Below are positions 1 to 9,167 of a stretch of DNA of 64,000 bases, piece by piece. The position numbers and the translations under genes are program-made. Positions within the stretch are counted from its first letter, which is position 1. Every line of letters begins with the position of its first letter. The DNA is taken from positions 2,294,001-2,358,000 of the forward strand of contig NZ_SRMB01000001.1 in the NCBI RefSeq assembly GCF_004745645.1, written 5' to 3'. Below the pieces are notes generated by a model. The model was not told the DNA's origin and did no database searches. It was given only the letters and a program-made list of their open reading frames with translations. Origin of the DNA: Hymenobacter metallicola. Lineage in GTDB: Bacteria; Bacteroidota; Bacteroidia; Cytophagales; Hymenobacteraceae.

Positions 1-775
1 GAAATTGACGCCGAAGCAGAAAGCTTTCGTCAATGCTATCTGTGCGGACCCCAATATTTCGGCCACGGCAGCTGCGCTGAAGGCGGGTTACACGGGCACC
101 GGCGTTCGGGTGGAGGCCCACCGCTTGCTAACAAATGCTAACATCCGCAAAGCCTTCGGTGAGAAGCTGAAGGATGTAGGGCCCAGCACCGAGGAAATTG
201 CCCACCGTTGGGATCGGGTGAGTCGGGCCAGCCTCGACGACTTTTACACGCTGAAGCTGGTGGAGGTCGAAAACAAAGTCCCGCAGCATCTGTCGCTGGC
301 CATCGAGCAGGAGCAGGAGGCCATTGCCTACGAACGGGCGTATGCGCCCCGGGCTGCGCAGGTGCTAGGGTACCAGGGAGAAGAGTTGTCACAATACATG
401 GACAAATCCGAAGGCAAAGTCCGTCGGATGCAGCTGCGTATTCTGGAGTGGGAAATGGCCTTGGAGCGCAATCCCGAGGCGACTCGTTTGGTTGACGGGC
501 CACAGAAGTTTGAGGAGCGGCTGGAGCTGGACTTAGTGAAGGCTCAAAAGCTGGGCGTGCTGGACCTGGCGAAATCCATCAAGGAAACTACCAACGGCAC
601 CGGCCTGGAAATGCGTGATGTGGATGGTGCACTGGACAAGCTGGCCCGCATCAAAGGAGCCTACGAGAAGGACAATGAGCAGAGCCGTGCGGTAGCGGTC
701 ATCAACACCAAGACGGAAATCATCAACACCGGCCCGCCCATTGCGCGCTCGGAAAAGGACATTGATGATGTTTAA
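1..775 (+). CDS. Phage terminase small subunit (5' end cut by window)
   Basis: Small terminase subunit, which recognises phage DNA and recruits the large subunit for packaging. The N-terminus reads (M)KLTPKQKAFVNA followed by a helix-turn-helix segment (NISATAAALKAGYTG), typical of the Terminase_2 family. Base 1 is probably the G of an ATG lying just outside the window, since the next codons AAA TTG ACG fit the family's usual MKLTPKQ start; the TTG at base 5 is a less likely start. About 257 aa, longer than most members, with a charged C-terminal extension. The stop overlaps the start of the large subunit gene. Confidence 0.85.
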   Translation, partial: KLTPKQKAFVNAICADPNISATAAALKAGYTGTGVRVEAHRLLTNANIRKAFGEKLKDVGPSTEEIAHRWDRVSRASLDDFYTLKLVEVENKVPQHLSLAIEQEQEAIAYERAYAPRAAQVLGYQGEELSQYMDKSEGKVRRMQLRILEWEMALERNPEATRLVDGPQKFEERLELDLVKAQKLGVLDLAKSIKETTNGTGLEMRDVDGALDKLARIKGAYEKDNEQSRAVAVINTKTEIINTGPPIARSEKDIDDV

Positions 776-1970
776 GTCCGGCCAGCTTTTCGTGGAGAAC
801 TACAACAGCAGCGCCGAAACGCTGGTGAATCAGGGCGGCACGTCGTCGGGCAAGACGTACGCCATTCTGCAGGTCCTGTTTCAGAAGCTCTCCGAGCGGC
901 GCCGCAAAGTGTGCACCGTCGTCGGGCAGGACATTCCTAACCTCAAGGCCGGCGCGCTGCGGGATGCCCTGGACATCTACAACAACACCCCTGAGCTGCA
1001 GAGCCTGATCAAGTCCTACAATAAGTCGGAGCGCATCTTCGAATTCCATAACGGGTGCGTGATGGAGTTCAAGAGCTACACGGACGCCCAGGATGCCAAG
1101 AGTGGTAAGCGGGACTTCCTCTTCGTCAACGAAGCCCAAGGCGTCATCAAGCCCATTTTTGACGAGTTGGAGCTGCGCACGAAGGAGCAGGCCTTTATTG
1201 ACTACAACCCCAACGCCGAGTTCTGGGTGCATGAGGAAATCATCGGGCGGTCGGGCGTCGAGCTGCTGATCAGTGACCACCGGCAGAACCCGTTCCTGCT
1301 GGAGAAGCAACGGGCCAAGATTGAGGGCCTCAAGGAGAAGGATCTGGAACTGTGGCGCGTGTACGCCCGGGGCAAGACAGGCAAGATCGAGGGCCTGGTG
1401 CTGCGCAACTGGAGCCTGTGCAATTACGAGGACATCCCGGCCGGGGCCCGCTTCTTGGGCCGCGGCATTGACTTTGGCTTCACCAATGACCCGACCACGG
1501 CCATCGACGTGTACCTGTCCGGTGGCGAGCTGTGGGTAGATGAAGTGCTCTACGAGGAAGGCCTGACCAATCCGGATATCCACCGGCGCCTGCTGGCCGA
1601 AGACCCAGCGGCCACGCTGAAAGTGACCATTGCCGACTCGGCCGAGCCCAAGAGCATCGAGGAGCTACGGCGCCTGGGCTTCTCGAAAATTGAAGGGGCC
1701 GTGAAGGGCGCCGATTCGGTGAGCAACGGCCTTGATATCCTGAAGCGCTACCACCTCAACGTCACCCGCCGCAGCACCCACCTGCGCAAGGAGCTCAGCA
1801 ACTACAAATGGCGAGTAGACCGCACCACGGGCAAAGCCACCAATGAGCCCGTCGACGCTTTCAACCACTGCATTGACCCGCTGCGCTACGTGGTCCTGAA
1901 TGTCCTGGGCAAGCCCCGGGCGGCGCCCATCACGCACTTCCAATCCTTCGGCACAACCCGCCGCCGTTAA
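765..1970 (+). CDS. Phage terminase large subunit
   Basis: ATPase/nuclease motor that packages DNA into the prohead. Counting from the second ATG, residues 23-30 are a Walker A motif (GGTSSGKT), and FLFVNEAQG near residue 115 is the Walker B region, with Asn-Glu where Asp-Glu is usual. The C-terminal RNase H-like nuclease carries acidic positions in GIDFGFTNDPT, ADSAEP and PVDAFNHCID. About 400 aa, normal for the PBSX/Terminase_3-like family. Tandem ATGs at 765 and 768 overlap the end of the small subunit gene, which indicates translational coupling; a longer TTG start at 741 is unlikely. Confidence 0.92.
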   Translation: MMFKSGQLFVENYNSSAETLVNQGGTSSGKTYAILQVLFQKLSERRRKVCTVVGQDIPNLKAGALRDALDIYNNTPELQSLIKSYNKSERIFEFHNGCVMEFKSYTDAQDAKSGKRDFLFVNEAQGVIKPIFDELELRTKEQAFIDYNPNAEFWVHEEIIGRSGVELLISDHRQNPFLLEKQRAKIEGLKEKDLELWRVYARGKTGKIEGLVLRNWSLCNYEDIPAGARFLGRGIDFGFTNDPTTAIDVYLSGGELWVDEVLYEEGLTNPDIHRRLLAEDPAATLKVTIADSAEPKSIEELRRLGFSKIEGAVKGADSVSNGLDILKRYHLNVTRRSTHLRKELSNYKWRVDRTTGKATNEPVDAFNHCIDPLRYVVLNVLGKPRAAPITHFQSFGTTRRR

Positions 1971-1974
1971 GCCT

Positions 1975-2738
1975 ATGCTCGCACTACACACCTTGCCCAC
2001 TGAGTGGGGCGCTGTTACCCTAAGCCAAGCCGCCGGCCTGGCTGCCCTCGGTGAGGGTGCCACCATCCAGGATTGCCTCTCGGTGCTGGCGGGCTCCTCC
2101 CCTGCGGATCTGCTCACCACTGCACCTAAGCAGCTGAGCCGGGCCCTGGCGTCTGTTTTGTTCCTCTCCGAGCCGATGCCCACCCGTGAAGCCTGGGTGC
2201 GGCCAACTGAGTTGCTGCTGGGCGAAGTGGAGGTGCCTGTACTCGACACGTTGGAAGATCTGAGCTTTGGTCAGGCCGCCGATATCGGAGCAGCCATTCA
2301 GGAACTGGGCCAGGACGTACCCGCCCTGCGCTTGCGGGTGCTGGCTACCATCCTGCAGCCCGCCTACCATGGTACGGGCTACGATACGGACAAGGTGGCT
2401 GAGGTAGAGATTCTCTGCGGCCAGGTACCCTTGCGGGAGGCGCTGCCGCTCACGGATTTTTTTTTGCCGAGTTCGACCGCATCCGACGCGCCCACGCCGC
2501 CCAGCTCAAACGCATCCCCCTCAGCCAGGCCGAGCGAGCGGCCAACATCGGGCAGTTCAGCCAGGAGTGGGATACGCTGGCCGTCGTGGATGCGCTGGCC
2601 GGCGGCGACAAGACCCGCTGGAACTACTTCTACCAGCTGAGCTGGGCCGAGGTCAACACCATGATCGAGCTGGAAAACCACAAAGCCTACTACCGCCACC
2701 AAGTGCACTTGCAGCAGGAGCGGCAACAGAAACGATAA
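1975..2738 (+). CDS. Tail assembly chaperone, expressed through a -1 frameshift
   Basis: Residues 1-160 look like a siphophage tail-assembly chaperone N-domain (starts MLALHTLPTEWGAVTLSQ and ends PLTDFF). At 2457-2465 there are nine T residues, read in frame 0 as GAT TTT TTT TTG. A one-base backward slip continues through a well-formed protein (AEFDRIRRAHAAQLKRIP to ERQQKR) ending at 2738. Staying in frame 0 gives a Ser/Pro/Arg-rich tail to 2640 that looks like out-of-frame sequence. This matches the G/GT arrangement known in lambda-like phages; RNA polymerase slippage on T9 or a sequencing indel are alternatives. The stop abuts the ATG of the next gene. Confidence 0.7.
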
Positions 2739-2739
2739 A

Positions 2740-3180
2740 ATGCAGTACCCCATCCCAACCCTGCGTGCCTGCGCCGAGCAGGCCATTCCCGGCTGCCATT
2801 TCGCCCATGGCGAGCAGGAGGAGCAGAACATCGTTGTCGACCAGCTCACGCCCACGGAGCGCGTGGTGCTGGTGGAGGATAAGATGCTGGTCACGCCTGC
2901 TGTCAACAAGTTCGGACAGCGCACCACGGTCACGTTTCAGGCTACCGTCAGTGTGTTTGCCTACTCGAAGCTCACCGATGATGCACATACGCGCCTGCCG
3001 CGCATGGACGAGCTGCTCACGGATGCCTTTGCCCTGCTGGCCGCTCTGGAGAAGCACCCAGCCCTGTCGAAGGTGGTGGCCCGCAACATCGTCAGCAGCT
3101 ACAACGCCTTCGACGCCAACCTGGATGGCGTGGTGATGCAGCTCGACCTCACGCCCGCCGAGCGGGCCAGCCGCTGCTAA
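2740..3180 (+). CDS. Putative tail completion/terminator protein
   Basis: 146-aa soluble protein without signal peptide or membrane segment. It starts two bases after the frameshifted chaperone stop and is followed four bases later by a gp10-like gene. Size, an N-terminal helix plus beta-rich middle (VTFQATVSVFAY), and position between packaging/chaperone genes and tail genes fit a tail terminator or head-tail completion protein. No signature motif is seen; the role is inferred from context. Confidence 0.45.
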   Translation: MQYPIPTLRACAEQAIPGCHFAHGEQEEQNIVVDQLTPTERVVLVEDKMLVTPAVNKFGQRTTVTFQATVSVFAYSKLTDDAHTRLPRMDELLTDAFALLAALEKHPALSKVVARNIVSSYNAFDANLDGVVMQLDLTPAERASRC

Positions 3181-3183
3181 GGG

Positions 3184-3660
3184 ATGAATCTGGCCCAGCT
3201 GCTCCATACCGAAATCAACCGCACCCAGCAGGAGCTGGGCCAGGCCATTACGTCCAAGGGTCAGCGGGCGACGGGGCGCACGATTGCCGCCCTACGCCAT
3301 GAGTCCGCGCCCGAGCTGGCCCGGCTCTACGGTCCCTCCCACATCGGGGCGCTGGAGGAGGGCAGCGGGCCGGCGGCCGACCCCAAGGCCAAGCCCGGCC
3401 GGGCCATGGTGGCCGACATCACCGCCTGGCTGCAGGCCCGCGGCTCGGACGCCAACCCCTGGGCCGTGGCCACTACCATTCTGCGCCGCGGTACCCGCCT
3501 GTCTCGCGGGGAGGATCCACGCTTCGGCAAGCCTACGGGCACACTGCGCGACGTGCTGGCCGCCAGCAAGGACCGGCTACGGCTGGCCCTGGGCGGGGAA
3601 GTGCGCCGCTCTATTCGCTCGGAGGTGCTTTCCGGCTTCACCTCTTCTACTGCCTACTAA
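3184..3660 (+). CDS. Putative HK97-gp10-like tail completion protein
   Basis: 158 aa, basic. It has the layout of phage tail-completion proteins: an N-terminal helix (INRTQQELGQAITSKG), a central GALEEGSGPAADPK segment, then a helix beginning ITAWLQARG and a segment containing ILRRGTRLSRG, resembling the gp10 pattern of a Gly/Pro loop followed by a W-containing helix and an R-rich 'I..GT' segment. Lies between the putative tail terminator and the large tail genes, within one operon. Confidence 0.45.
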   Translation: MNLAQLLHTEINRTQQELGQAITSKGQRATGRTIAALRHESAPELARLYGPSHIGALEEGSGPAADPKAKPGRAMVADITAWLQARGSDANPWAVATTILRRGTRLSRGEDPRFGKPTGTLRDVLAASKDRLRLALGGEVRRSIRSEVLSGFTSSTAY

Positions 3661-3665
3661 GAACC

Positions 3666-5582
3666 ATGCTCTATCTCTTTGGCCTGCGCTGGGAAGCCTA
3701 CAACACGGAACGCTCGGTCTACTATGATGCGGGCCCGCCGCGGCGCATCACGTTCGTAGATGCCAAGATTGACCCTGACCGGCCCCGCCTCACCCCTTCC
3801 GGGCCGCCGGATGGTGGCTACAACGTTGCTCCGGGAGCTGTGGTGCTGGAACAGTTCTGCGAGGAAACCACCGGCATTGCCATCTATGCGCAGAACGCGG
3901 CCCCGCATGCCTACCTGATCGTTGATGCGACGGCCACTGCCTGCGCAGCACCCAGCGCTGACACCCTGGAGGTAAGCAAGATGGTCAACGGGGCTGCCGT
4001 TACTTTCTCCTTTACCACCGATAACCCGCCGGTTCGGTATTCGCCCAATGATATCAACTACGGCGACCCGATTACCAGCCCCTACACACTGAGCTACCCC
4101 AACGGCAGCCGCATGGTGTACTTTAAGGACGCGGCCAATTCCCGGCGGGAAATCAGCTTTATCATCAACGTCGATACCGGGGGCGGCGGTGGTGAACCCG
4201 TTGACCCGCGCCCGGGGGAGAAGCTCTTCGACTTCGAAGCCGCTGACGGAGGCCTGTACGACGTGTACTATGAAGCCGGCAGCCCGCGCAAAATTATGCA
4301 CTACTACAACGGAGGTGGTGCGGTCAATAAGCCAGTAGTAACAGCCGAGGAGCTAGGCTTCGAGGATGGAGAAGAGATTACCTTCGTCTGCGAGGCGAAC
4401 AACACCAAGGTGCTGTTTCGGGCCTCACTGGACAAGCCGTTTGCCACCTTCACCGCCGAGGCCAACAGCGTCGAATGCGGTTACGTCGACTGCTCGCTCT
4501 CCGTGTCGGGCCTGCAGGTCTACCAGCCTACTCAAACCGGCGACCTGGGTGGGCTGCGGGTTATCATTTCCACTGAGGCGATCAGCTTCACGGTCTCGAT
4601 AACGCAGCTTGCGGATAACACAACCGAGTTTCTGACCGGGGCCTTTACCCCCGGGCCGTTTCAGCTCTACAACCTCAAGTCCGGCGCGTATCGGCTCAAC
4701 GTGACGGATGCCAACGGATGCCAGGCCTCCGTGGACTACACCATCACGGCTTTTGTACCGCCGGTGGAAGATCCAGATCCGCTGCCGGCAACCCGCTGGC
4801 ACGCTGTGGGGGGCTTACTGCCCCGCCCGGCCTTGCTGGCCACGCCCGTTACGAGCCTGACCGACACGAATAACGAGGCCCGCTTTGGCCTGCATGTAGA
4901 GGTAGAGCTGACCCGCGAGGGAGATGAGCAGCCCTTTGCACGCCTGCGCAAGACAGCCCGGCAACTGACGGAAGTAGTGGATGTCTCAACGCTACTGCAT
5001 GCCCAGCTACGGCCCGAGCTAGCCTACCCCCAGGGCATTGTCACGCCCGACCGGGCCGCCTTTCTGGATTTCCGCTACCGCTACCGGGAGGTAGATGCGC
5101 TTGGGGTTGCCGACTGGGTAGCACCGCCAGGCCTGCAGCGGGCTGCGCTGTGTGCGCTTCCCATTGGGCCTTTCGATGAGAACAACCCCAACCTGTATGT
5201 GGCCTCTGCGCAGGATCCGGCCTACTTGGTGATGGCCTTCCCCTCGGGGCAAGCAGTGCAATGGGTGGGCCTACCACAGGAGGTGACCGTGTGGCTGCCG
5301 GATGCGCGCGAAGCGGACCTGTTTGCCGAGTTCGTGTACCGGGATGCCGCCGGGGCCGAATTGGAAATCAAAACGCTGGTCGTGGCCCGCCAGCTACCCG
5401 CCGGCGTCACCCGCATTCCCTTGCCCGCAAACGTGCTGCCTTGTGCCGCTACCGTCACCTTCCGGCTCACGGATACCGACCGCGCCTACGCAGGCAGCTG
5501 TGTGGAAGCCGGCCCCGTGGATCCACCCGCCACCGCGCACGACTTCAATATTTCTGATCTCTCTGATAACGATTTCCGCTAA
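3666..5582 (+). CDS. Large tail/fibre-associated structural protein
   Basis: 638-aa, probably beta-rich virion protein. Two copies of a small module are visible: residues 6-30 (LRWEAYNTERSVYYDAGPPR) and about 186-215 (LFDFEAADGGLYDVYYEAG), each followed by a sandwich-like segment, with a GGGGGE linker between. Residues about 205-360 contain Ig-like strands ending in an SprB-like LNVTDANGCQASVDYTI motif, seen in Bacteroidota adhesins. The stop overlaps the ATG of the next gene (TAATG), so the two are coupled. A role in the distal tail or fibre attachment is inferred; no enzymatic motif is seen. Confidence 0.55.
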   Translation: MLYLFGLRWEAYNTERSVYYDAGPPRRITFVDAKIDPDRPRLTPSGPPDGGYNVAPGAVVLEQFCEETTGIAIYAQNAAPHAYLIVDATATACAAPSADTLEVSKMVNGAAVTFSFTTDNPPVRYSPNDINYGDPITSPYTLSYPNGSRMVYFKDAANSRREISFIINVDTGGGGGEPVDPRPGEKLFDFEAADGGLYDVYYEAGSPRKIMHYYNGGGAVNKPVVTAEELGFEDGEEITFVCEANNTKVLFRASLDKPFATFTAEANSVECGYVDCSLSVSGLQVYQPTQTGDLGGLRVIISTEAISFTVSITQLADNTTEFLTGAFTPGPFQLYNLKSGAYRLNVTDANGCQASVDYTITAFVPPVEDPDPLPATRWHAVGGLLPRPALLATPVTSLTDTNNEARFGLHVEVELTREGDEQPFARLRKTARQLTEVVDVSTLLHAQLRPELAYPQGIVTPDRAAFLDFRYRYREVDALGVADWVAPPGLQRAALCALPIGPFDENNPNLYVASAQDPAYLVMAFPSGQAVQWVGLPQEVTVWLPDAREADLFAEFVYRDAAGAELEIKTLVVARQLPAGVTRIPLPANVLPCAATVTFRLTDTDRAYAGSCVEAGPVDPPATAHDFNISDLSDNDFR

Positions 5583-8500
5583 TGGACCAAACTCTGGAAA
5601 TAAAAACGGCCGCCCAGATTCAGGCCGAACTAGTGCAGCTCAGCCTCGACCTAGGCAACACCCTCCAGCCCGGGGCCAATGTCGGCGGCCCGGTGCTGGG
5701 CGCCCTGCTCACCCGTCAGGCTGTCCTGGTGGCCGACCTGTGCACGCTGCAGGTGTCGCAGGCCGCGGCCCTGCGCTATGGTTCTGGGGTGCCGCTCAAT
5801 ACGCTGGGCGTCAATAACGACCTGTACCGCAACACGCTGACCGGAGACGAGTATCAGAAAGTGAACGGAGCCTACGTCCTACGCTTGAACCTGAAGGGCC
5901 AGCCTGGGTATACCCCCGTTAAAAACCGGGACTACTTCGATGGGAAAGATGGGAAGGATGGCGTTGTCACCTTCCTGGAAACCTACGCCCCCGAAAATGA
6001 GCTGGGCAGCGAGGGCAACCTGTGGATTTACGTCAACACCACGGATAAAACAGCCACCCATTACAAGAAAGTAAGGGGAAAATGGCGCCTGATTGGGGCG
6101 GCCATCGGTGGCGGCCTCGGGACAGCACCCACCAACCAGAATCCGGTGGTTGCTATTTCTACACCTGTCGCCGGCGCCACGGCCACGGCGGGCACGCTGC
6201 TGAACCTGGTGGCCGTGGCCACCGATGACGTGTCGGTGAGCAGTGTGGACTTTCTCAACGCCGGCGGCGTGGTGCTGGCCCCCGGCACGAAAAACGGCAA
6301 CCAGTACACGGCCACTATCACGGTACCGAATACGCCGGGCACCTTTGGTATTACAGCCAAGGCAACAGATGGGGCCGGTCTGACTAATACGGCTACGGTC
6401 AACATTACCATTCAGGCCGCTACGCCGGCCAACACCGCGCCGGTGGTGAGTATCAGCTCGCCGGCTGCAGGGGCCACCGTTACGGCCGGTACCTCACTGC
6501 CTCTGTCGGCCACGGCCACCGATGATGTGTCCGTAAGCAGCGTAGAATTCTATAACGCGGCGGGGGCTTTGCTGGCGCCTGGTGTCAAAAACGGCAACCA
6601 GTACACGGCCAGCATCACCGTGCCCAATACGCCCGGCGCATTCATCATCACGGCCAAGGCCCTCGACGGGGCTGGCCTGACCAACACGGCCGCCGTGAGC
6701 ATCACGATTCAGGCCGCCGTAGCCACGGCGCTACCGGCCCCGCAAAACGTACAGGCTACAGCTATTAGCAGCTCGGCTATTTCGATAGCTTGGTCCCCTG
6801 TGCCCAACGCCACCGGCTATGCACTGGAGGCGGCCCTGACTGCCAATGGCAGTTATACCGAAATCTACCGCAATACCAGCACCAACTACACCCACGGCGG
6901 CCTGCCAGCCTCTTCGCCCCGCCACTACCGGGTAAAGGCCCTGGGCACCGGTGCAAACGCGGATTCTCCCTACTCGGTAAAAGTTAACGCCACGACCCAG
7001 GCGGTGCCCTCGACCTATAACAAAACCATTCTGGCCCTGACCATCAGCCAGAGCAATGGCAGCACGCTGGGACGGATGGACACGCGCCCGGCCGGGCAGT
7101 TCGAGACCGAGTACACAGCCATGCAAACGCCGCGCACTCGCGCTTTCCTCTTCAATGAAACGACACAGGCAATTGAGCCCATCAGCCGCAGCAATGGCCG
7201 TTGCTATACCGCTTCGGAGGCGGAGCTAGCGCTGATTGGAGGTGCTGAACTACTGGCTATTGAGTTCGAGAAGCGGAGCACGGGCAAGCTGTTCTACAAC
7301 AACCGTTGGAAAAACGGCAGCCCGATTACCGATTTCGCGAAAACGGCGCCTGATACCTACTACTACAACAGTGCCGTGTCAGCGTCGATTGAAACCAAGG
7401 AGGCTTTCGTAGCGGCGGGTGGTCAACTGCTTCCAGAAAACATCAAGCTAGGTATCTGGCAGGGGGAAACCTGGGCTGACCTGGATAACTGGATTCCAAC
7501 GGCAACGGAGTGGACGGACAACTTCACCGACGACGTGGGGCTGCCCGATGGCTGCGACCTGATTGTAGTGTTGCCCAAAACGCAGACGGATTTCCACAAC
7601 GTGGCCCAGGCCCGCGTGAACATCGCCCAGTTTGCTGCGACCTATACCCGCCACAACGTGCTGGTATGGGATGCCGAGGGCATGAATCTGCAGGACGAGC
7701 CGGAAAAGCACCACTACGACTTCCCCAGCCACGTGCTGCGCGCGCAGCAGATGGTGGCCCTGTGGATGGGAGAAACCATCACCAAAACATGGGTATCTGA
7801 GCGGAAAACGGCCTCGTGTGGGGCGGGTACCACGGGCCCCGACGTGGTACGTCAGGCCTTCAGCACGGTGAACCTGGCTGACGCTAACACCAAGGCCCAG
7901 ACCCTGGCCAACGCGGATCTGCAGTGCGAGGTGGTTGTGTCTGATGCCGACCCGGATTATCCGTACCTGCACGTCCGTAAGCAGGAAATTACGGCCACGC
8001 AGGGTATCACGGTCACGAACACCAACACGATTACCGCTACCGGCTTTGTAGGTGGCAACGGGAGCACCCAGCCTCGCTTTGCCAAGCACCGCTACGGCTG
8101 GCGGGATAACACCCAGCACCCGATTATTGCCTATCAGCGCTTCAAGCTGGTGGACATTGCTCAGCTCATTGGCCCCGAAACGGATGGCCAGTACGCCAAC
8201 CAGGGAGTAAACCAGTTCCTGTATGGAGCGCGCTCCGGTACGCCCAACTACAGCAACGATTTGGAGGATATCCACTTCGGTACTTATGTGAAGGTGAGCA
8301 GTTCAGCGGGCCAGGTCGATGTAGGCGCCAATATGTTCACGGTCAACAACAGCCCGGCCTTTGACCCGCGGGCCTTAGTGGGCAAGTACCTGCGCATTGT
8401 CTATGAGCAGACCCGCACCATCCTGCTCCTAGAGGGTGCCACCCGCGCCCAGGACGTGGTGTTGTCGGTGGAAAAATATCGGATGGAAACCGGCCCGAGC

Positions 8501-8602
8501 ATTGTGATGACACCCACCATTGCTTGGCTGTGGCAGGGGTGCCGCATCGAGGATATTTCCCTGGCGGCCGTGACGATTGTAGACTTTTCAGCTCCCGCAT
8601 AG
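5582..8602 (+). CDS. Tail fibre with Ig-like repeats, Fn3 and SGNH/acetylesterase-like domain
   Basis: 1006-aa fibre. Order: an N-terminal virion-attachment region; a short collagen-like stretch (GKDGKDG) near residue 120; two near-identical Ig-like repeats (about 183-280 and 285-380) sharing VSVSSV, NGNQYTA and ITVPNTPG; an Fn3-like domain (about 388-475); then a catalytic-looking region. In it, ISQSNGS (about 485) resembles the nucleophile block GQSN of sialate O-acetylesterases, IWQGETW (about 625) the QGE block, and HHYDFPSHV (about 710) a Asp/His block. It likely deacetylates a surface polysaccharide during adsorption (inference). A terminator follows. Confidence 0.7.
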   Translation: MDQTLEIKTAAQIQAELVQLSLDLGNTLQPGANVGGPVLGALLTRQAVLVADLCTLQVSQAAALRYGSGVPLNTLGVNNDLYRNTLTGDEYQKVNGAYVLRLNLKGQPGYTPVKNRDYFDGKDGKDGVVTFLETYAPENELGSEGNLWIYVNTTDKTATHYKKVRGKWRLIGAAIGGGLGTAPTNQNPVVAISTPVAGATATAGTLLNLVAVATDDVSVSSVDFLNAGGVVLAPGTKNGNQYTATITVPNTPGTFGITAKATDGAGLTNTATVNITIQAATPANTAPVVSISSPAAGATVTAGTSLPLSATATDDVSVSSVEFYNAAGALLAPGVKNGNQYTASITVPNTPGAFIITAKALDGAGLTNTAAVSITIQAAVATALPAPQNVQATAISSSAISIAWSPVPNATGYALEAALTANGSYTEIYRNTSTNYTHGGLPASSPRHYRVKALGTGANADSPYSVKVNATTQAVPSTYNKTILALTISQSNGSTLGRMDTRPAGQFETEYTAMQTPRTRAFLFNETTQAIEPISRSNGRCYTASEAELALIGGAELLAIEFEKRSTGKLFYNNRWKNGSPITDFAKTAPDTYYYNSAVSASIETKEAFVAAGGQLLPENIKLGIWQGETWADLDNWIPTATEWTDNFTDDVGLPDGCDLIVVLPKTQTDFHNVAQARVNIAQFAATYTRHNVLVWDAEGMNLQDEPEKHHYDFPSHVLRAQQMVALWMGETITKTWVSERKTASCGAGTTGPDVVRQAFSTVNLADANTKAQTLANADLQCEVVVSDADPDYPYLHVRKQEITATQGITVTNTNTITATGFVGGNGSTQPRFAKHRYGWRDNTQHPIIAYQRFKLVDIAQLIGPETDGQYANQGVNQFLYGARSGTPNYSNDLEDIHFGTYVKVSSSAGQVDVGANMFTVNNSPAFDPRALVGKYLRIVYEQTRTILLLEGATRAQDVVLSVEKYRMETGPSIVMTPTIAWLWQGCRIEDISLAAVTIVDFSAPA

Positions 8603-8628
8603 CGCCAAATGTGCCCCTCTCAAATTAA

Positions 8629-8656
8629 GCCGCCAGTCCACCCTGGCGGCTTTTTT
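8629..8656 (+). terminator. Rho-independent terminator after fibre gene
   Basis: Perfect 8-bp stem (GCCGCCAG/CTGGCGGC) with a 6-nt loop, followed by six T residues, 27 bp after the fibre stop codon. It separates the fibre gene from the next tail genes. Confidence 0.9.
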
Positions 8657-8753
8657 GGGTGCTCAGCAAGTTGCGCGACGGATTGGGCCAGCTCCGCGAC
8701 GTTTCGGGCCCTGCGCATTTTGTCGGGTATCAAGATGGTGGGAGTTTCGTGGT

Positions 8754-9167
8754 ATGACGCAACCCTACACCTTGCAGCTACGCCCGTCTTGCCCTGCGCA
8801 CGGCGTCTACCTGCGCTGGCTCAGCCCGCTGGGCAACTGGGAACCGTGGCTTTTCGATGGCGACATGGACCCCACCACAGTACCAGAAGCCGGTACCGTA
8901 TTTCGGCCTGAGCAGGGGCCGACCCTACTGCTGCGCCGGGGCGGCGTCGACAAGCTGTTGCTCCGGGCCGGCAATCTAACCCCAGCCCAGCATGCCACGC
9001 TGACCACGTTGCTGGATTCCCCCCAGGTATATATGCAGGAAGCGTCCGGCCAGCTCACCGCTGTGTTGGTGACGGCCGCCCCGGCCGGCCGCACGTCGTC
9101 GGACAACCGCACCACTTTCGATGTGGAAGTCGTGCTGCGTCCGCGTAATCCTTTGACCCGCGTGTAA
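8754..9167 (+). CDS. Tail protein, function unknown
   Basis: 137-aa soluble protein starting MTQPYTLQLRPSCPAHGVYL. The ATG at 8754 is preferred over upstream in-frame starts because the upstream residues lie next to the terminator and look non-coding. Contains an RRGGVDKLLLRAGNLTP segment and ends with a beta-rich stretch (FDVEVVLRPRNP). The stop overlaps the ATG of the 688-aa tail gene (TAATG), suggesting translational coupling and a joint tail function. No family recognised. Confidence 0.6.
   Translation: MTQPYTLQLRPSCPAHGVYLRWLSPLGNWEPWLFDGDMDPTTVPEAGTVFRPEQGPTLLLRRGGVDKLLLRAGNLTPAQHATLTTLLDSPQVYMQEASGQLTAVLVTAAPAGRTSSDNRTTFDVEVVLRPRNPLTRV

Noticed and set aside
8640..8753. N-terminal extension of the 137-aa tail protein from 8655
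   Set aside because: The segment overlaps the terminator and has no protein-like features; ATG 8754 is a better start.
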